The notes under the pieces: generated by a model
What the model saw: only the letters and a program-made list of their open reading frames with translations
What the model was told of the DNA's origin: nothing
Databases searched by the model: none
Position numbers and translations under genes: made by a program
Origin: Paraphoma chrysanthemicola
Taxonomy: Eukaryota > Ascomycota > Dothideomycetes > Pleosporales > Phaeosphaeriaceae
Reading direction: 5' to 3'
Assembly (NCBI GenBank): GCA_020744225.1
Contig: JAGMWG010000004.1
Span: 1,116,001-1,180,000 of the forward strand
DNA: 64,000 nucleotides
Shown here: piece by piece, positions 41,807 to 54,640 of the stretch
How positions within the stretch are numbered: the first letter of the stretch is position 1
Layout: each line of letters opens with the position of its first letter

Positions 41807-42114
41807 TTTCACAAACTGATTGGTGTGTGATGCTGTACTCAGCACCCATCTCGGATTGCATGAAGTGTGGCTCAATCTCCACTAGGACTGATCGAGACGT
41901 CCCGCCACAGTGGCTAGTGCCCCGCACGTTCCTTCCGGGAGCTTGGTCGCGTCTGACGTCGGCTCCACTCGCGACTGCTGCGTCCGCGTCTTACATGTGA
42001 AAGCCTCACCCCATTGAGCCCGAAACGCAGCAGCTCCGAAGATGCAGCAAATAACAACGCGACACCCTTCATTGCGGGATCGTCAGCCTATCACTACGCT
42101 ACCTCGTCGTTACC
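41807..42114. promoter_or_regulatory. Divergent promoter, CPD1 / patatin-like gene
   Basis: 308 bases between opposite starts, GC-balanced. I see no distinct element. Confidence 0.4.
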
Positions 42115-44016
42115 ATGGCTGAGATGTTCGGCATCTTGTGGGCCGTGGCATGTGCTGTTTGGGAGGTTGTTTCCTTTTGGGCCAAGGTACGTCTTCATCT
42201 TGTTGGACTTGCGACGACTTGATTGTTGCGTGTGTACTGCAAAGTGTGAAGGCTGCTAACATGTTCAAGCGCCTATGGGGCTGGTGGTTCACCAAGAGCA
42301 AGCGGGATCAATTCCTTGACCATATCGGCGAGGCGCGGATATATGAGGAATGGATTGCTGCTGCTCGCAGTCTCGATGAGTGCATGGACTATGACATGTG
42401 GTAAGTCTCCACCCCGTGTCAAGCTTCTCCATCACCCATCTGATGTGTTCAAAGGCGGCAGGATCCCATGAGCAAACACTACAACTACCGCCTCATCCAA
42501 GAACGAAGCACAAGCCTCTATGCAGCCCTCGAAGAGCAGGATATCGACCGGATGGTCAAGATACTCCAACCCGGTCTCGTGCGAAACCTCGGCAACATCA
42601 CCTCGTCACCGCTATACAATAAAGCCTTCGAAGGCACCAAGTTCCTCATCGAAGACTACGTCGGGCAAGTCGCGGATTGCATCGACCTCATCACAATGGC
42701 TCCGGTCACACCAGCGCCAGGTGCTCCCCTCTCGCACCAGGAGAAATTAGAAACGCTTCACAGTATGAGGCTAGCCCTGGGACGGACAGCACTGGTCTTG
42801 CAGGGCGGGGCAATATTTGGACTGTGCCATCTCGGCGTGGTAAAGGCACTGCATCTCCGCGGTCTTCTGCCCAGAATCATCGTTGGCACTGCTACTGGTG
42901 CTCTCATTGCGGCCTTGGTTGGTGTGCACACAGAAGAGGATTTGCTCCAGGCTCTTTCTGGCTCGCATATCAACATCGAAGCGTTCACAAAGCGATCGAA
43001 TGCCAACTCCAATACTCAACGAGGGTGGAGTCATACACTTTTGCGGCGCCTCAAGCGATGGTGGGCCACCGGACACTTGCTGGATGTTGACGTTCTCGAA
43101 GAGGTGCTCAAGGCGAATATTGGAGATCTGACCTTCGAGGAGGCCTACGAGAAGACGAAGAGGATCTTGAACATCACAGTCAACACTAGCGGTGGTGGCG
43201 GCGTACCAAGCCTCCTCAATTACATGACCGCTCCCAACGTCGTAAGTAAGCCCAGTGTTACACGCCCAGAATCAATCTAACTTGCGTCAATAGCTCATTC
43301 GATGCGCCGCCCTCGCTTCCAATACTACGGCCTCGTCGGCACTTTACCGCCCTGTTACAGTTCTCTGCAAAAACCATCTCGGCGAGATCGAGCCATGGCC
43401 TCTTGCCGCACAGGCTACGTTCCGCCCCTCAACGCATGCTTCATACGGCGACCGCAGATCTCCGCTGCACCGCCTTAGCCAACTCTTCAATGTCAACCAT
43501 TACATTGTCAGCCAAGCACGGCCATACCTCGCACCTTTCCTACGGTCCGACTTACATCACCCCAATCCGAAGCAAGATGGACGATGGCGGCTTGTGAAGC
43601 CAATACTCAGATTTGCGGTGTTGGAAGTGCAGCATAGATTACGCCAACTCGACCAGCTTGGTCTCATGAGTCCATCGATTCGACGCTTCCTGCTTGATGA
43701 AGACGTTCCTGGCGCGAGTCTCACCGTTGTTCCTGAGCTCTCGCCAACAGACTTCCTGAAGCTCCTTGAGAATCCCACAACGGACATGATCGACTATTGG
43801 ATCCACAAGGGCGAACGAAGCGTGTGGCCTGCGGTCGCGGCATTGCTTGTTCGGACTGGTATCGAGATTGAGATTGAGCGCGGATACCAGCTGGTGAGGA
43901 GACGTCGACAGCCAATTGCAGCTAGGGCAGAGGGCACGAAAGTCAAGGGTCACAGGAAGAGAACGCAGAGTTTTGACCAAGGAGGCGGTAAACATAGTAG
44001 TCTCAAGCTTCAGTAG
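42115..44016 (+). CDS. Patatin-like (Tgl3/4/5-related) protein lacking the catalytic dyad
   Basis: Exons are 42115..42186, 42270..42400, 42455..43241 and 43294..44016, coding 570 residues. A hydrophobic N-terminal segment (MFGILWAVACAVWEVVSFWA) and the Trp-rich RLWGWWF form a membrane hairpin like that of lipid-droplet lipases. A DUF3336-like region (about 40-180) precedes the patatin domain. The oxyanion region reads VLQGGAIFGLCHLGVVKAL. The nucleophile elbow, normally GxSxG, reads VGTATGAL with Ala at the Ser position. The DG[SA] site expected before RLSQLFNVNHYIVSQ reads HASYGDRRSPLH, without the Asp-Gly pair. I recall fungal relatives annotated as probable lipid hydrolases, perhaps with the same GTATG, but this copy looks catalytically dead. 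It ends in a basic tail and converges on GH35 with 55 bases between. Confidence 0.85.
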
Positions 44017-44071
44017 ACTTATGAATAGCAATTACAGAAACTCTAGTTTTTGTTCACATTTGTCAACCCAC

Positions 44072-47000
44072 TCAGTATGCCCCTTTCCTCTCCTCAAACT
44101 TCTGTCCTTCCACAGTCTTCACCTCTCCCAATCCACTCCAGACGAGCCCGTCAACACTCAACTCCAACCCCTCCACCTTCGTCACTCCAGCATCTAATCC
44201 CCACACCGACACGCCCAGATAGTTCGTGCCCTGGTATTCCAATATGCCTTGCGGCACGGGGAACACCGTTTGTGGCCCGACGTTAGAAATAAATTTGCCG
44301 TATTGGAAACCGTTTACATATAATTGCACGCGGTATGCCGGTATGCTGGACCCATTTCCTGCCCCCGACGTGCCATTGCTGAATTTGAATGATAACGGAA
44401 TATCGTACCCGGACGGCAAGTTGAGATCGAACTCCGTAGCAAAGAAGCCAATTCCCGGCTTCTCGATGCCGTCCTTGACAGGGCCGGCGGAGGCTTTCCA
44501 GGCTGAAGCCGCGAGGGCACCAGGGAGGTGGAGACCTTGTCGTTCAGCATACAGTCCACCTTCGTTCAGAGGTCCACGGCTAAGATCGACGTAGTCCTCA
44601 CCACCAAGGTTACCCGTGAGTTTCCAAGTCACGTCGGTTTGAGCGTGGCCAGAGAGTTTGTAGTCGAGTACGCCGCGCGGGTTCTTCATTGTTTCGGTAC
44701 CGATTGTCCAGTTCTGGTCCAGACCTTGGTTGTCGACTACAATCGTAATCGTATATGTTTTGCCAGCCACGAGGTTCGGAAGCGAGTACGTCCCGCTGCC
44801 GAATGTTGCGGCATCGTACCCGCGAAAACTGCCGAGAAAGTGGTCGCCGATCCAAGCAGACGAGCCGAACGCTGACCCGCCTTGTGTGGAGATGTATATG
44901 GTGGACTCGTTGCCGGTAGCGGTAAACGTGCCGCGGTATATTAGCGTGCCGGTATGGAAGCCGTAGTCGGAGGAGTAGAGGGATGTAGGGGTGGTAAGTC
45001 GACGTAGGGAGTTGAATGTCTTGTTTAAGTTTGCTGAAACCCACACTGAATCGTCATAGTTGGATGAGAGCTCGGGGAGGGAGTCAATGTATTTCCACTC
45101 TACGGAGGTAAGATCCGGGACAGAGAATTTCGGACGCGGGTAGTCGATTGTTGCACTGACGACACCTTCCTTCGAGGTTTTCGCGTCGAATTCCTCTCCG
45201 TTGAAAGTGAGTTGCGTGATGGAGGCAGGGGCGCCGAGGACTTCTACGGGTGTAGTAGCGTTAAGGTCGCCGGTAAGGGAGAGAGTTGTGCCGGAAACAG
45301 AGGCGGTCCGGACGAGGTAGCCGGCTTTGAGAATGATGGGGTTGGCGTTGGAGTGCTTTGGGGTGTCGATGGACCAGTAGTTGTACGCTTCGTTGCGGTC
45401 TAGAGGGAGTGTCAGCCAGTTCACTCATTCTGACGTTAGACTTAGAAGACATACCGAGCATGTATACATAGACGAAATTGCTTCCGACACCAAGCTTGGC
45501 AACCTTCCTTGTGCCGTCGGCCTTGAAGTTGAGAAGCGAGTATCCACGCGTCGCGGTGGTTTGCACGTCACCCTCAAGAATCTCGACGCCAGTAATTGCG
45601 ACAGTGAGCTCGTGAGTCTCTCCAGGGCCGCCGTACACGACTAATACGGTCTTGTCCTCGTACTTGTGCCACGTCAGGATCTCAGCAGTTGAGTATACTA
45701 GCGTAGTTCCACCAAGATCGTAGTTGCTGACGTGGACCTTTGAGTCCCTACCGTTCAACGTCAAAGACGTGCTATTGAGTTGTGGAACAGTGATGTTGCC
45801 AAAAGCTTGCGTTGAGATCTTAAGCTTGTAGCTCGTCGATGCAAGAGAGTTATACTTGGAGTGTCGGACGAAAAAGAAGCCAGTCTCGCCACCAAAAGCA
45901 GGAGTGACTGTTAGATCGGTTGTTGTCGTCCACAGAGAGGTCGAAGCATTACCGCGTGTGGCAGTCAGATAAGCCGGGCTGACTTTGAAGAAATTTGCCT
46001 GCAACTTCTGCTCAGAGTATTTCTCGCGATCGACACGGCGATCTTCGCGAATGGGCGCCGCATAATCGTACGAAGTGTAACCGCCTGGATGGCCTAAATT
46101 ACCCCAGTTCGTTCCGCCGAATGTCATGTAGAAGTTCAAAATCGTTATGCCGAAGCTGTACAGGTTCTTGTAAAACACCCTTTCAAAAGCGGCACCGATA
46201 AGGGTGTAGCACTTGTCAAAACCTGGGCCACCCCATGGATCGAAACTGCCAGCCTGGAACTCGAGAATTCCGTACGGTGTTGTTGGACTTTGCTGCTCAT
46301 GCAAAGTCTTCCAGTTTGTAGGCAGCCTGCCATCAGGCCAGGTGTTGGGGTTCGCGCAATCAAAGCCTAACGGATAGCCATCATGCGTGTAGATATCCAC
46401 CGCAGCGGGCTGACCAGGTGCATTATATCCCTTCGGTGATGCGTCGTTATTGATGAGAGGTACAATGATACCAGCATCCCGCAGCTGGTCGATAACGTAC
46501 TGCATGTAGACGGGATCTGGGAACGGCTTGATTGCACTAGTCGCCTGCGTATATTCATTTTCTGGCTGCACAAGGATGATGGGCCCGCCGTTGGTGATTT
46601 GGGCTTTGGCAAAAGTTGCGCCTACGTTCTTCATGTAGCTGAGGGATGTCAGTATCGGCGCGACAATTTGTTGGGAAACTGTACTTGTCTGTAGCCGCCA
46701 GAAAGTCGGGGGCTCTTGTCCGTAGTGTGCCATTTATCCTCTGAATCCACCCTGGGAAACCTCCACCGGAAGCTTCAGCATTGATATACGGACCTGGTCT
46801 CGCGATGAGGTAAATGCCAGCCTTTGAAGCGGCATCGAAGAAGGGCTGCAGATCAAAGACACCTTCTGCGCGGTATACGCCAGGCTTGCCTTCGAGCAAT
46901 GCCCAATCAACGTAGAATGAAACGCCATTGTAGCCAAGCGATTTGATTTTCTGGAAAATGTCGACGTAGAGATCTGGCACAGGTAGACTAGATCTTATTA

Positions 47001-47299
47001 GAGCCATAGACAAGCATACGAAGCCAACTTACCGGTAGGGATGTACTTCGCCACTATACAAGAAGATTCGCTCGCCATTGACGAAGATCGAGTGCTTATC
47101 CCAAGTCACCTGCATCCATGTTAGCCACCATCACACCTCATCCACCCAATTGACCACCAAAACATACAATATCCTGGAGCGCCTCTCTCTTGTACGGCAT
47201 AATCCAGTCATTGGGCGAGTACCCCACCGCTCTCGCCGCAGCCTGAGCCGCGAAGCACGAAAGCGCAAGCACACTACCAAGTCTCAGAAACCCTTTCAT
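44072..47299 (-). CDS. Secreted GH35 beta-galactosidase
   Basis: Exons are 47299..47168, 47109..47033, 46987..46685, 46638..45455 and 45399..44072, coding 1007 residues, the normal size for fungal GH35. A signal peptide, MKGFLRLGSVLALSCFAAQA, comes first. The TIM-barrel starts at VTWDKHSIFVNGERIFLYSG and EVHPYRLPVPDLY, spliced across intron 2. The acid/base Glu is in ILVQPENEYTQ (about 199) and the nucleophile Glu in GILEFQAGSFDPWGG (about 298). Family beta-galactosidase domains 2 and 3 and two jelly-roll domains follow to the end. The enzyme releases terminal galactose from pectic galactan, xyloglucan or lactose outside the cell. The ATG precedes the signal peptide, and all five exons join in frame. 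Confidence 0.95.
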
Positions 47300-48393
47300 C
47301 TTGTCTCACAGTCCACACAAGCAGACAAGTTCGTGCAAAATCCAGCCGCCGGGAACGCGGCGAACATAACAAATATAATCAAAATTTTCGGCGACATGGC
47401 CGCGTCCTATCCCTTCGCTTCCCACTTCCGCAATGACACCATCACACCTCGTACGTCCTCCTCGCTTCCATCTCTTCCGACGCCCGTTGCCTTCCGGAAG
47501 ACGCAATTGCATGCAATGGACCCACGGACCTGCAGGTACTTTGCAAGTCCACCAATGTCGTGGCTGGGTGGATATGCGTATACGACATGGGGTATGACGG
47601 AGCGCGGGGACGCCTCAACCGTTGCGGAGATGTGTAGTCGATCGGGCGGGGTGGCGCAGGGGTGGATGCTTGTTTGCGTGGTAGGTGCTTGTCGGAAGCT
47701 TGGTGGAGGGCGGGATAGGGCTGGATTGGGGAAGACACCCGGCTGCCGATGAGCGCGCAATGGGATGCAATGGCCGAGGTTGTGGGTAAAGTTCGTATTC
47801 GCGGGGACTAAGGAATTCAATGATGCAGGATGCAGGCGGCTAGCGTGTTGACAGAGATAATGTGGCTGTTGATGGCATGCTTGCGAGCTACAAATAGGGA
47901 GGTAAGGTACATACGCGCGTGCTCAGGAAAGGAAGCATGAGGAGGCAACGACATATAATGCCCCGTATTGTCATCTTCGATGAGACTATCGTCACGCGAG
48001 TAACTACCCCCTCTTAGAGTGAGACTAATGTCCGAAAGCCGCCACGCCCCTTGAGAAAGACTGGTCCCCATGCTCAGAACAAAATCATGCCGCCCACTTC
48101 CTTGCTGTGCGCGCGGTTCTATCAATGCAATATGTGGTTACTGATAAGAAAATCGCCCAACTGAAAAATACCGAAAATGTACATGCTCCTCTGATGATCA
48201 GGTCCGATGAGGGGAGCCAGGGTGATCTTTGTAATTACAGCAAAGGTGATACAACAACACACAGCCGTTCTCTCCTCGCTAGGTTGCGAATTTCGCGCCG
48301 CCCGAAGTGCATCTACGAGACAACCCTGAGAGAAATATTGGTCCATTTTCAAGGCACCGTATGGTATCAAGTGAGGCCACTGCCACGCGTGAC
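47300..48393. other. GH35 promoter and intergenic region with a doubtful small ORF
   Basis: 1.1 kb. A plus-strand frame from ATG 47396 (MAASYPFASHFRNDTITP...) reads 118 codons to 47752. It has possible GTACGT and CTGCAG splice signals inside, but no recognised domain, and an equally open frame lies on the other strand. I do not call it a gene. 47800-48393 shows nothing. Confidence 0.4.
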
Positions 48394-51300
48394 TTATTTG
48401 GGACCCATTTGCCCGTGATTCCCATCATAGCCTTGTGCATTCCAATCCGTCTGCCCATATGGCAACGATGGAATTGTCTCCATCCACCCATACGGAACGG
48501 AAAAGCTTCCATAAGAGTTTCCGCTACTATTCTCGGCGATCTGCCATGACAAGACGTCAGCGCTGTGATAGGTCTGATGCCCCAAGGCGAGCATTTCATT
48601 CACTGCCTCCGGATCTGAGGCCACTTGGTTGCCCTGTTGCGCTGGCAAGTACCCCACTGTTGTGAAGCCAGTCCTTGTTGCTAGATTTGCAGGTCCATAC
48701 ATTGTCGGAACTACTGAAGAATGCGTCGCCGAACTAGCATAATAATCCGAGGAGGGAGCTGCATGACCTTGCATCGGAGATTGGAGCGAGTGAAATTCAT
48801 GGGAGCCATATTTCGATGGCCGACCTGCGTAGTCCGGAGTCACATTGCTGTACTGACCGCGACTGGAATAAGCTTGATTCTGCGCTGACCCTACACGCGC
48901 TTCGCTCGAATCAATCTCTTCTGCCCTTGGGTTGACCGTGGTCCAGGTAGACGGTGTGCCTTCGCTTTTATATTTGACGGCCGGACTTGGTGTCTCAGTC
49001 TGGCTTTCACCATCGGGGTAGTGCTGAAGCTCGAAATCCCCCCGATTAACAGGCTTACTGTCATAGGTTCGCGTAAGACTACCAAACTCTTTGTGGTCGC
49101 TTTCGAAAAGGTTCGAGTAATCCCTCAAGCCGCCACCATCACTGCTATTACTTCCTGGAGTACCACATGCATGCGCCTTCCACCTTTTTCGTTCTTTTTT
49201 GTAATAGTCGTGGAGACGAACGAGGAGGAAAAGCCAATGGTTAGCCATTTTGAAACGTGCTTCGAGATCGACGAGTATATCATTTGTTGTGGCCCACACG
49301 CTGTCCTCCAGTCTAGAATCCAGGGCGCGGTCAGGATCCATTTTGGGGAAGAAGTGACAGTATAGAGCTGGTTTCGTTAGCATAGGTCTTTGATATTGGG
49401 TCATTGACGCACCACTCCAAGCAACAATATACGTTGTCCAGCCAGCAACCGGACTGTCTACAAGCGCATCGGCCGACCGACATGCTTTGAGAAGGTCTGC
49501 AAACTGCTTTGCGGCACCGAACATGTCTTTCGCCTGCTTGACCCAGTACTCTGGATCATCTGGCTGCTCGGTGATGCGCGGTTCGTCCAGCGGTCCACAA
49601 GGCGCTTCGGTGCTCCATGGGCTGAAGGCTACGTACTCTCTGTATAACATTATTGTGCAAAGAGTGTAAATTGCATGTATGAGCAAGTAGTTTCGTGACG
49701 TCTTGTCAATTACATGGCCTGTGGTGTTCCGCGATGTCAATGTCAGATGTCTTGGAAGCTCACTTTTGAGCCTGATGGTCTTGCGCTCAAGCTGAAAGAA
49801 TGTAGATTCAGAGTCCCAGGGCGAAGCCTTTTCGTTCCTACCATGTGTCAATCCTTGAAAACCGAGGAGAAGGAATGCAATGAGACTTACCGTCGTGACG
49901 TATTGATGGACCACTTTGTGACATCACCAAAGTGATTAATCGCCTGGATATACAAGCTGAGCTCGCCTTCTCTGTCGCCGTATTCCCAGTCAACTCTGTC
50001 TGTATCGTGGCTGTGGTGCGCGTCCTGTTGAGAGCCATTGGGGTATCGGTGTGGTGATGGGGATGCTTCCTTCCATAGTTTCCTCTGCTCAGTGTACTCT
50101 TCATCTGACCACCTAAGATGCCTTGTCCGGACCTTTATACCACGAATGAAGGCCATATGGCTGCAGGGCAATTGTATTCCCTCTAAATCTTCGAGATGTA
50201 TACCGCGTGGGCGTTTCTTTCCACAGCTCATAAGTCGATCCATGATGAAGCAGCTCCAAAGTGTGCGACGTTGGATCTCACGGTTGATGAAGGCTTCGCT
50301 CCGCGCTAGCTCGTCGTTGCTGTCGCTCACGTCGGCACCCTTACTCGACTCGTCATGACCATAATCGAGATTTTGTACCATCCGAGTTGCGATAACCAAT
50401 TTATACCATCCCTTTGAACCTTGAAAGTCGGTGAACTCATGGAAGGCGAGGAAGAGAAGAGCTTGCGCTAGCTCCAGTGATGACCTTCCGTCAAGAACAT
50501 CTCCTAAGCTCTTACGTGTGGCGTCTGCGAATTGCTGTGCGATCACAACAGACGTCAAGCGAAGCTGAGACATTAGGTCATTGTGGTAGCGGGCGGTCAC
50601 AGTCAGGAAAGCCAGGAGCAAAGGGGCACTGTGCGGTGGACGGGGCGAGCACCCAGAAGCCTTGTTCGGAGAGGCAGTGTCGGTTGAGGTACCCTGCAGG
50701 AAGGGTCCTAGGAACCTTCTGCGATGTAGGAACGAGAAGTCTGACGCAAAGTGCTTCTCGTAAACATCGAACTAGACTCTGTAAGTATGAAATGTGCTTC
50801 GTTAGCAATGCTCACATACCAATTCGCTCCATACTTTAGGTGTGAGCATGGGCGAGTCCAAGAAATCTTCATTGACACGCGGACGTTCGCTCAGACTATG
50901 CGATGCGCTGGAGGTTGGTGCTAGTCTCTTACGCTTCTTGGGAGGTATCTGAGCACAAAGGAGTCAGCATACCCCGACACGTGTGGCCCGAGGCACGCCA
51001 ATGGCATGTCGAACGAAATTTGTGCGACATTGATCAGTGATCGGCAGAATGGTAGCATTTTGTGCGGGCTGCGGCTGTGGTGTGTGACCAGAAGCGCAGA
51101 TGGGCGACTTTAAGCGGCAATGGTGGATGAAAGGACGCATCACATGACATGAAATGTCGACTTACATCCACGTCTCCAGGGGCACTCTCACGTCGGTGGT
51201 AGTCTCCACCGCCCGATTGTGGTGCAGGTGCGTCTATGTACTGGCAGTCTTTATTGTTGATCGCACAGCTTTTGCAGATGGACCCAACACCCTGGTTGTC

Positions 51301-51780
51301 GCACTTGGTCTTGCTGCGACGACATCGCGCGCAAGCAATCTGCGCACGCATTCTCCCTTCAGGCCGTCTTGAAGTCGCTTGGGCAGAACCATTGGAAGCG
51401 GACGGCCCAGGGGTCTGCAGCGGTGAAGCCTCCACCGTAGACGGCGAAGGTTGCGTCAGAGGCGATGGCTGCTGCAAAGGAGGAGATGGCTGTGATTGCG
51501 GCACTTGATGATATGCGCGAAGAGCTGCTGCAGGCCGCGATGCATCCCCGGCGGTAGGACCAGGGACTGGCGCCCCAGCACCGCGTTCTGAGGGGACCTG
51601 AATTTTGGCGGCGTGCTCGGGTCGGTGGCTGGCGGTCTCAGAGATGGGTCCTGTTTGGTGGGATTTGCGCGTTGTCCTGAACAATCGGTTTACCGCGCGC
51701 TGCTGAGCTGCGGCTCGTGGATGTCGCTGGCGGGTGAGCCGAAAATGTGCGGGGCGTTTCCAAGGCTGCCGATGATCCAC
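48394..51780 (-). CDS. Zn2Cys6 transcription factor with fungal_trans domain
   Basis: Exons are 51780..51166 (5' limit uncertain), 50948..50820, 50771..49891 and 49837..48394. From the ATG at 51351 it codes 879 residues. The upstream frame stays open and Pro/Gln-rich to 51780 without an ATG, so another 5' exon is possible. The Zn2Cys6 cluster is ACARCRRSKTKCDNQGVG then CKSCAINNKDCQY. A spliced IPPKKRKRLAP nuclear signal follows. The fungal_trans middle homology region (about 105-560) includes FDVYEKHFASDFSFLHRRRF and RRTLWSCFIMDRLMSCGKKR. The C-terminal third is a Ser/Tyr/Gln-rich activation-like region. Its targets are unknown. No metabolite cluster lies alongside. Confidence 0.85.
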
Positions 51781-54033
51781 AAAACACAGAGGGTGCGCGC
51801 GTCGTTACACTCGTCCTATCAAAACGCCTGCAGGCTGCCGGTGTCAATTGTATGCGATCGGACAGACGTCCTGGCGTCGATGTTCGCGGGCTCACGGCTA
51901 TTAACGTTGGTCGTCGTTCCCGAACGACCGATAATACTTGGCGCTAACGATTAGCCCTTCACTGCCCTTGCAGCAGCATCCATATAAGCGACCGATCCTC
52001 TAGCAACTGCTCTCTCGCCCAGAGACTACAAGTCGCCGCAAACTCAACCGCCGCGGCACGCGCCCTCCTCAGCCTACCGGATCTGACATCTACTTGCCAA
52101 AGGTCTGCCTTGCTGACTGCGTCGGTCCCACGCGCTGTATCCACGGCAGTACTTCAAGCGGAGAGAAGCTCAGCCATAGCTCCGGACCGATCAAACAAGT
52201 GTTCTTCCGTGCCATCCGGGAAATTGTTCAGCTCAATTGTGACAGCGGCTTCAAATCCCCACGTCACTTGACCGCGAGCCCTCGCGCTCCAACTAACGTG
52301 CTGACACGTGGAATGAGATACCTGCAGCGACAGGGTGCCGCAAGCCATGCCGTGCACGTCCTGATCTCTCGAGCATCCCGTATTCCCACAGCAGCGTCCT
52401 ATCGCAACTTACGTGAAATGATGAAGCCTGCCAATATGCACTTCAGGTGTCTCAACAACAAGAAGTCATCACAGCGTTCCCATTCGTACGGCAATGGGTG
52501 TCTCAATCACGATGCTGGGTAGAGATTTTGGCGAGATCCTGCGTCTGCCCGTTACTCGATCCGGATGGTGGTGCAGATTGACTACGCCCCGCGGATCCGT
52601 CAGGCTTGCAAGCATCGCAAGTCCAGTCTGCAAGTCGCCCGGGATAGGAGGTTTTTTGAAATGCACGCAAGATCGCGTAATGGCTCCGCTTTCGTCGCGT
52701 GAATCCCCCTCTTCTGTCGACCGCAACACAAACCGCTGCACGGCCTGGCTTGGACATATCCAGATATCGATTGATATAGACAGCTGGGTGCCTCATCAAT
52801 GTACATGCATGCGGAGCACAGGCTTCCGATCAGCCTGGCAAGCGAGCGTTGCCTTCTCGGCATGTTCGAACCTGTCTCAGACCAGTGCGGTGGTCGTACT
52901 GAGACCGATCTGCGTCCATGGCAAACAGGGTATATCTTCAATTGCGTAAAGGGCGCTTGGCTGCATTGTTTCATGCATGAGGACAGGAGGTCTGAAAGAC
53001 GGCCGCAGACTTGGAGGGGTCGAGGTGAGGCCGCAGATCATGGTGCGACCGTTGAACATATCGCGTAGCCAGACGACGAATGCTATGCCGATAAGTATGA
53101 GGCTCTCACGTCAGAAGATCGCTCGGTGCAGCTCATGTTATCGTGTCGGTGAGCGCCCCATCGCGAATCCGTCCTTAGGTGCAGTCATACTACCGATCGC
53201 CTGATCTGGTGGCATGCGGCGCGGTGACAACAAGCCCTGATCTGCCGGATGATGTTATCGACGAATGATGAATGTGATTGCGGAAAAAACAGGAATGCCG
53301 TGGTGAAGCGCACCTGCATGGCCCAGTGTATTGTTTGCCAAGACTGTGCTATCCCGCTGGGAAGCGGCTACCGCTGGGCTTGCAGGTAAGCTAAGGTGCA
53401 AAGCAAAAAGCAGGCACTTATGGAAGCTTTTTGCTACCATGATATAACTCTATTGTCTTGTCTTGGTCTGCACGTCCCGGGAGATTCCTGTCGAGCACAG
53501 GCAGTAGACGTCATTCTACAAACACCATCAATTCTCCCATTGTCTGTCTCTATACACGAGCCTTTGACTTCAACAATGCATATAGCGACGCAGCTGTGTC
53601 TTCATGTAAGTTCCATCGGGCGGCATGACATGATATAGTGTGAAGCCACATATAGAGCACTCAACGTTCGAGCTAGTTCCGCTCTAAAAGCCTCATCACA
53701 ACCACAATATCTCAGCCTCGCTACTAAAAGGCATGATGTACGGGTTCGCCTGGTCCAATACGGGCAAGTATTAGTTCCGTGATGTATGATGCCCCTTTGG
53801 GTGAAACGAAGGAATTTTCGAAGAGGTACACGGCGCCCGTTTCACATTCGATGAGTTCCATCAAATTAGCCGAACAAGAGTTCGTCGGGATCCCAGATCA
53901 CTCATGCTATTCTCTCTCATTGACGGTGCTTCTCAACTCCAAATCTCCAGCAACTCATTATTTCAACCCTGGCACGTGAAATCTTACCTGAGCGCCCGAA
54001 GTCAACTCAACATCGCTAACCCTTCCCACTCTT
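51781..54033. other. Long gene-poor region
   Basis: 2.25 kb with only short opposed frames on both strands. It probably holds the promoter and possibly a 5' exon of the Zn2Cys6 gene. No transposon motifs, long repeats or RNA genes are recognised. Confidence 0.5.
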
Positions 54034-54451
54034 ATGTCAACCCTGTCTCTAATTCCTCCACGCTCAAACAATATCATCGAATCCCTGCCCACCGAGCTCC
54101 GCTACATGATCTACTCCCAACTTGGCCATTCCATCAACAACCACATCTATCTCCCTGTCCCGGTCCACCGCATTGCACCCTTGTAGACCGCATCGTTTCT
54201 CACGAAGACACCAAGTGGCCGATGACATGGCAAGCGTCTCGGAGACCCTTTTTGTTTGGAGTCACAATGGGAAGTTAGTGCTCCTAAAGATTTGGGAAGG
54301 TGGTAGGATGAACGTTTGGCACAGACTTGGGGGGAACAGTGTAAGTTTTTACGTTTGAACAAGATATATGTAGATAAATTTGCTAATGACCATGTAGATC
54401 TATAAGGAGGCAGATGCGGAGAAGGGCTTGCTGGGTGTTGATAGAGTTTGA
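54034..54451 (+). pseudogene. Degraded F-box gene fragment
   Basis: ATG at 54034 opens a frame with NNIIESLPTELRYMIYSQLG, a typical fungal F-box start, and hits TAG at 54184 after 50 codons. A neighbouring frame continues (DRIVSHEDTKWPMTWQASRR) with a one-base phase shift. Further on, a canonical intron with a TGCTAATGAC branch site (about 54341-54396) joins NS to IYKEADAEKGLLGVDRV and a TGA at 54449. The pieces look like one F-box gene broken by a frameshift and shortened, or a small expressed remnant. Confidence 0.45.
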
Positions 54452-54640
54452 CGTGATGAGATTTTCGAGTTGTTACTTCGGACTGTTAAAATTGAGGTCG
54501 AGTAACGACTCAAAGATCAGCAAAGGGAAAGCACGGTATAGCCATTTAAGAGGACTGAATGATTCAGTACAGAGATCAAGCAAGAAAATGAATAGCTTAC
54601 TGAGCTCCTTTTTAGTATCGACCGAACAAGGTAATACTGC

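Noticed and set aside
41876..41927. Upstream extension of CPD1
   Set aside because: No ATG in frame and the residues do not match the family N-terminus, which begins at MPGSSLW.
47078..47752. 224-codon plus-strand frame over the GH35 5' region
   Set aside because: Its first half is antisense to GH35 exons 1-2 and the signal peptide; the second half has no recognised family.
5778..51780. A secondary-metabolite cluster
   Set aside because: An acyl-CoA synthetase, C6 regulators and a permease occur, but no PKS, NRPS, terpene synthase or tailoring enzymes accompany them, and spacing is wide.
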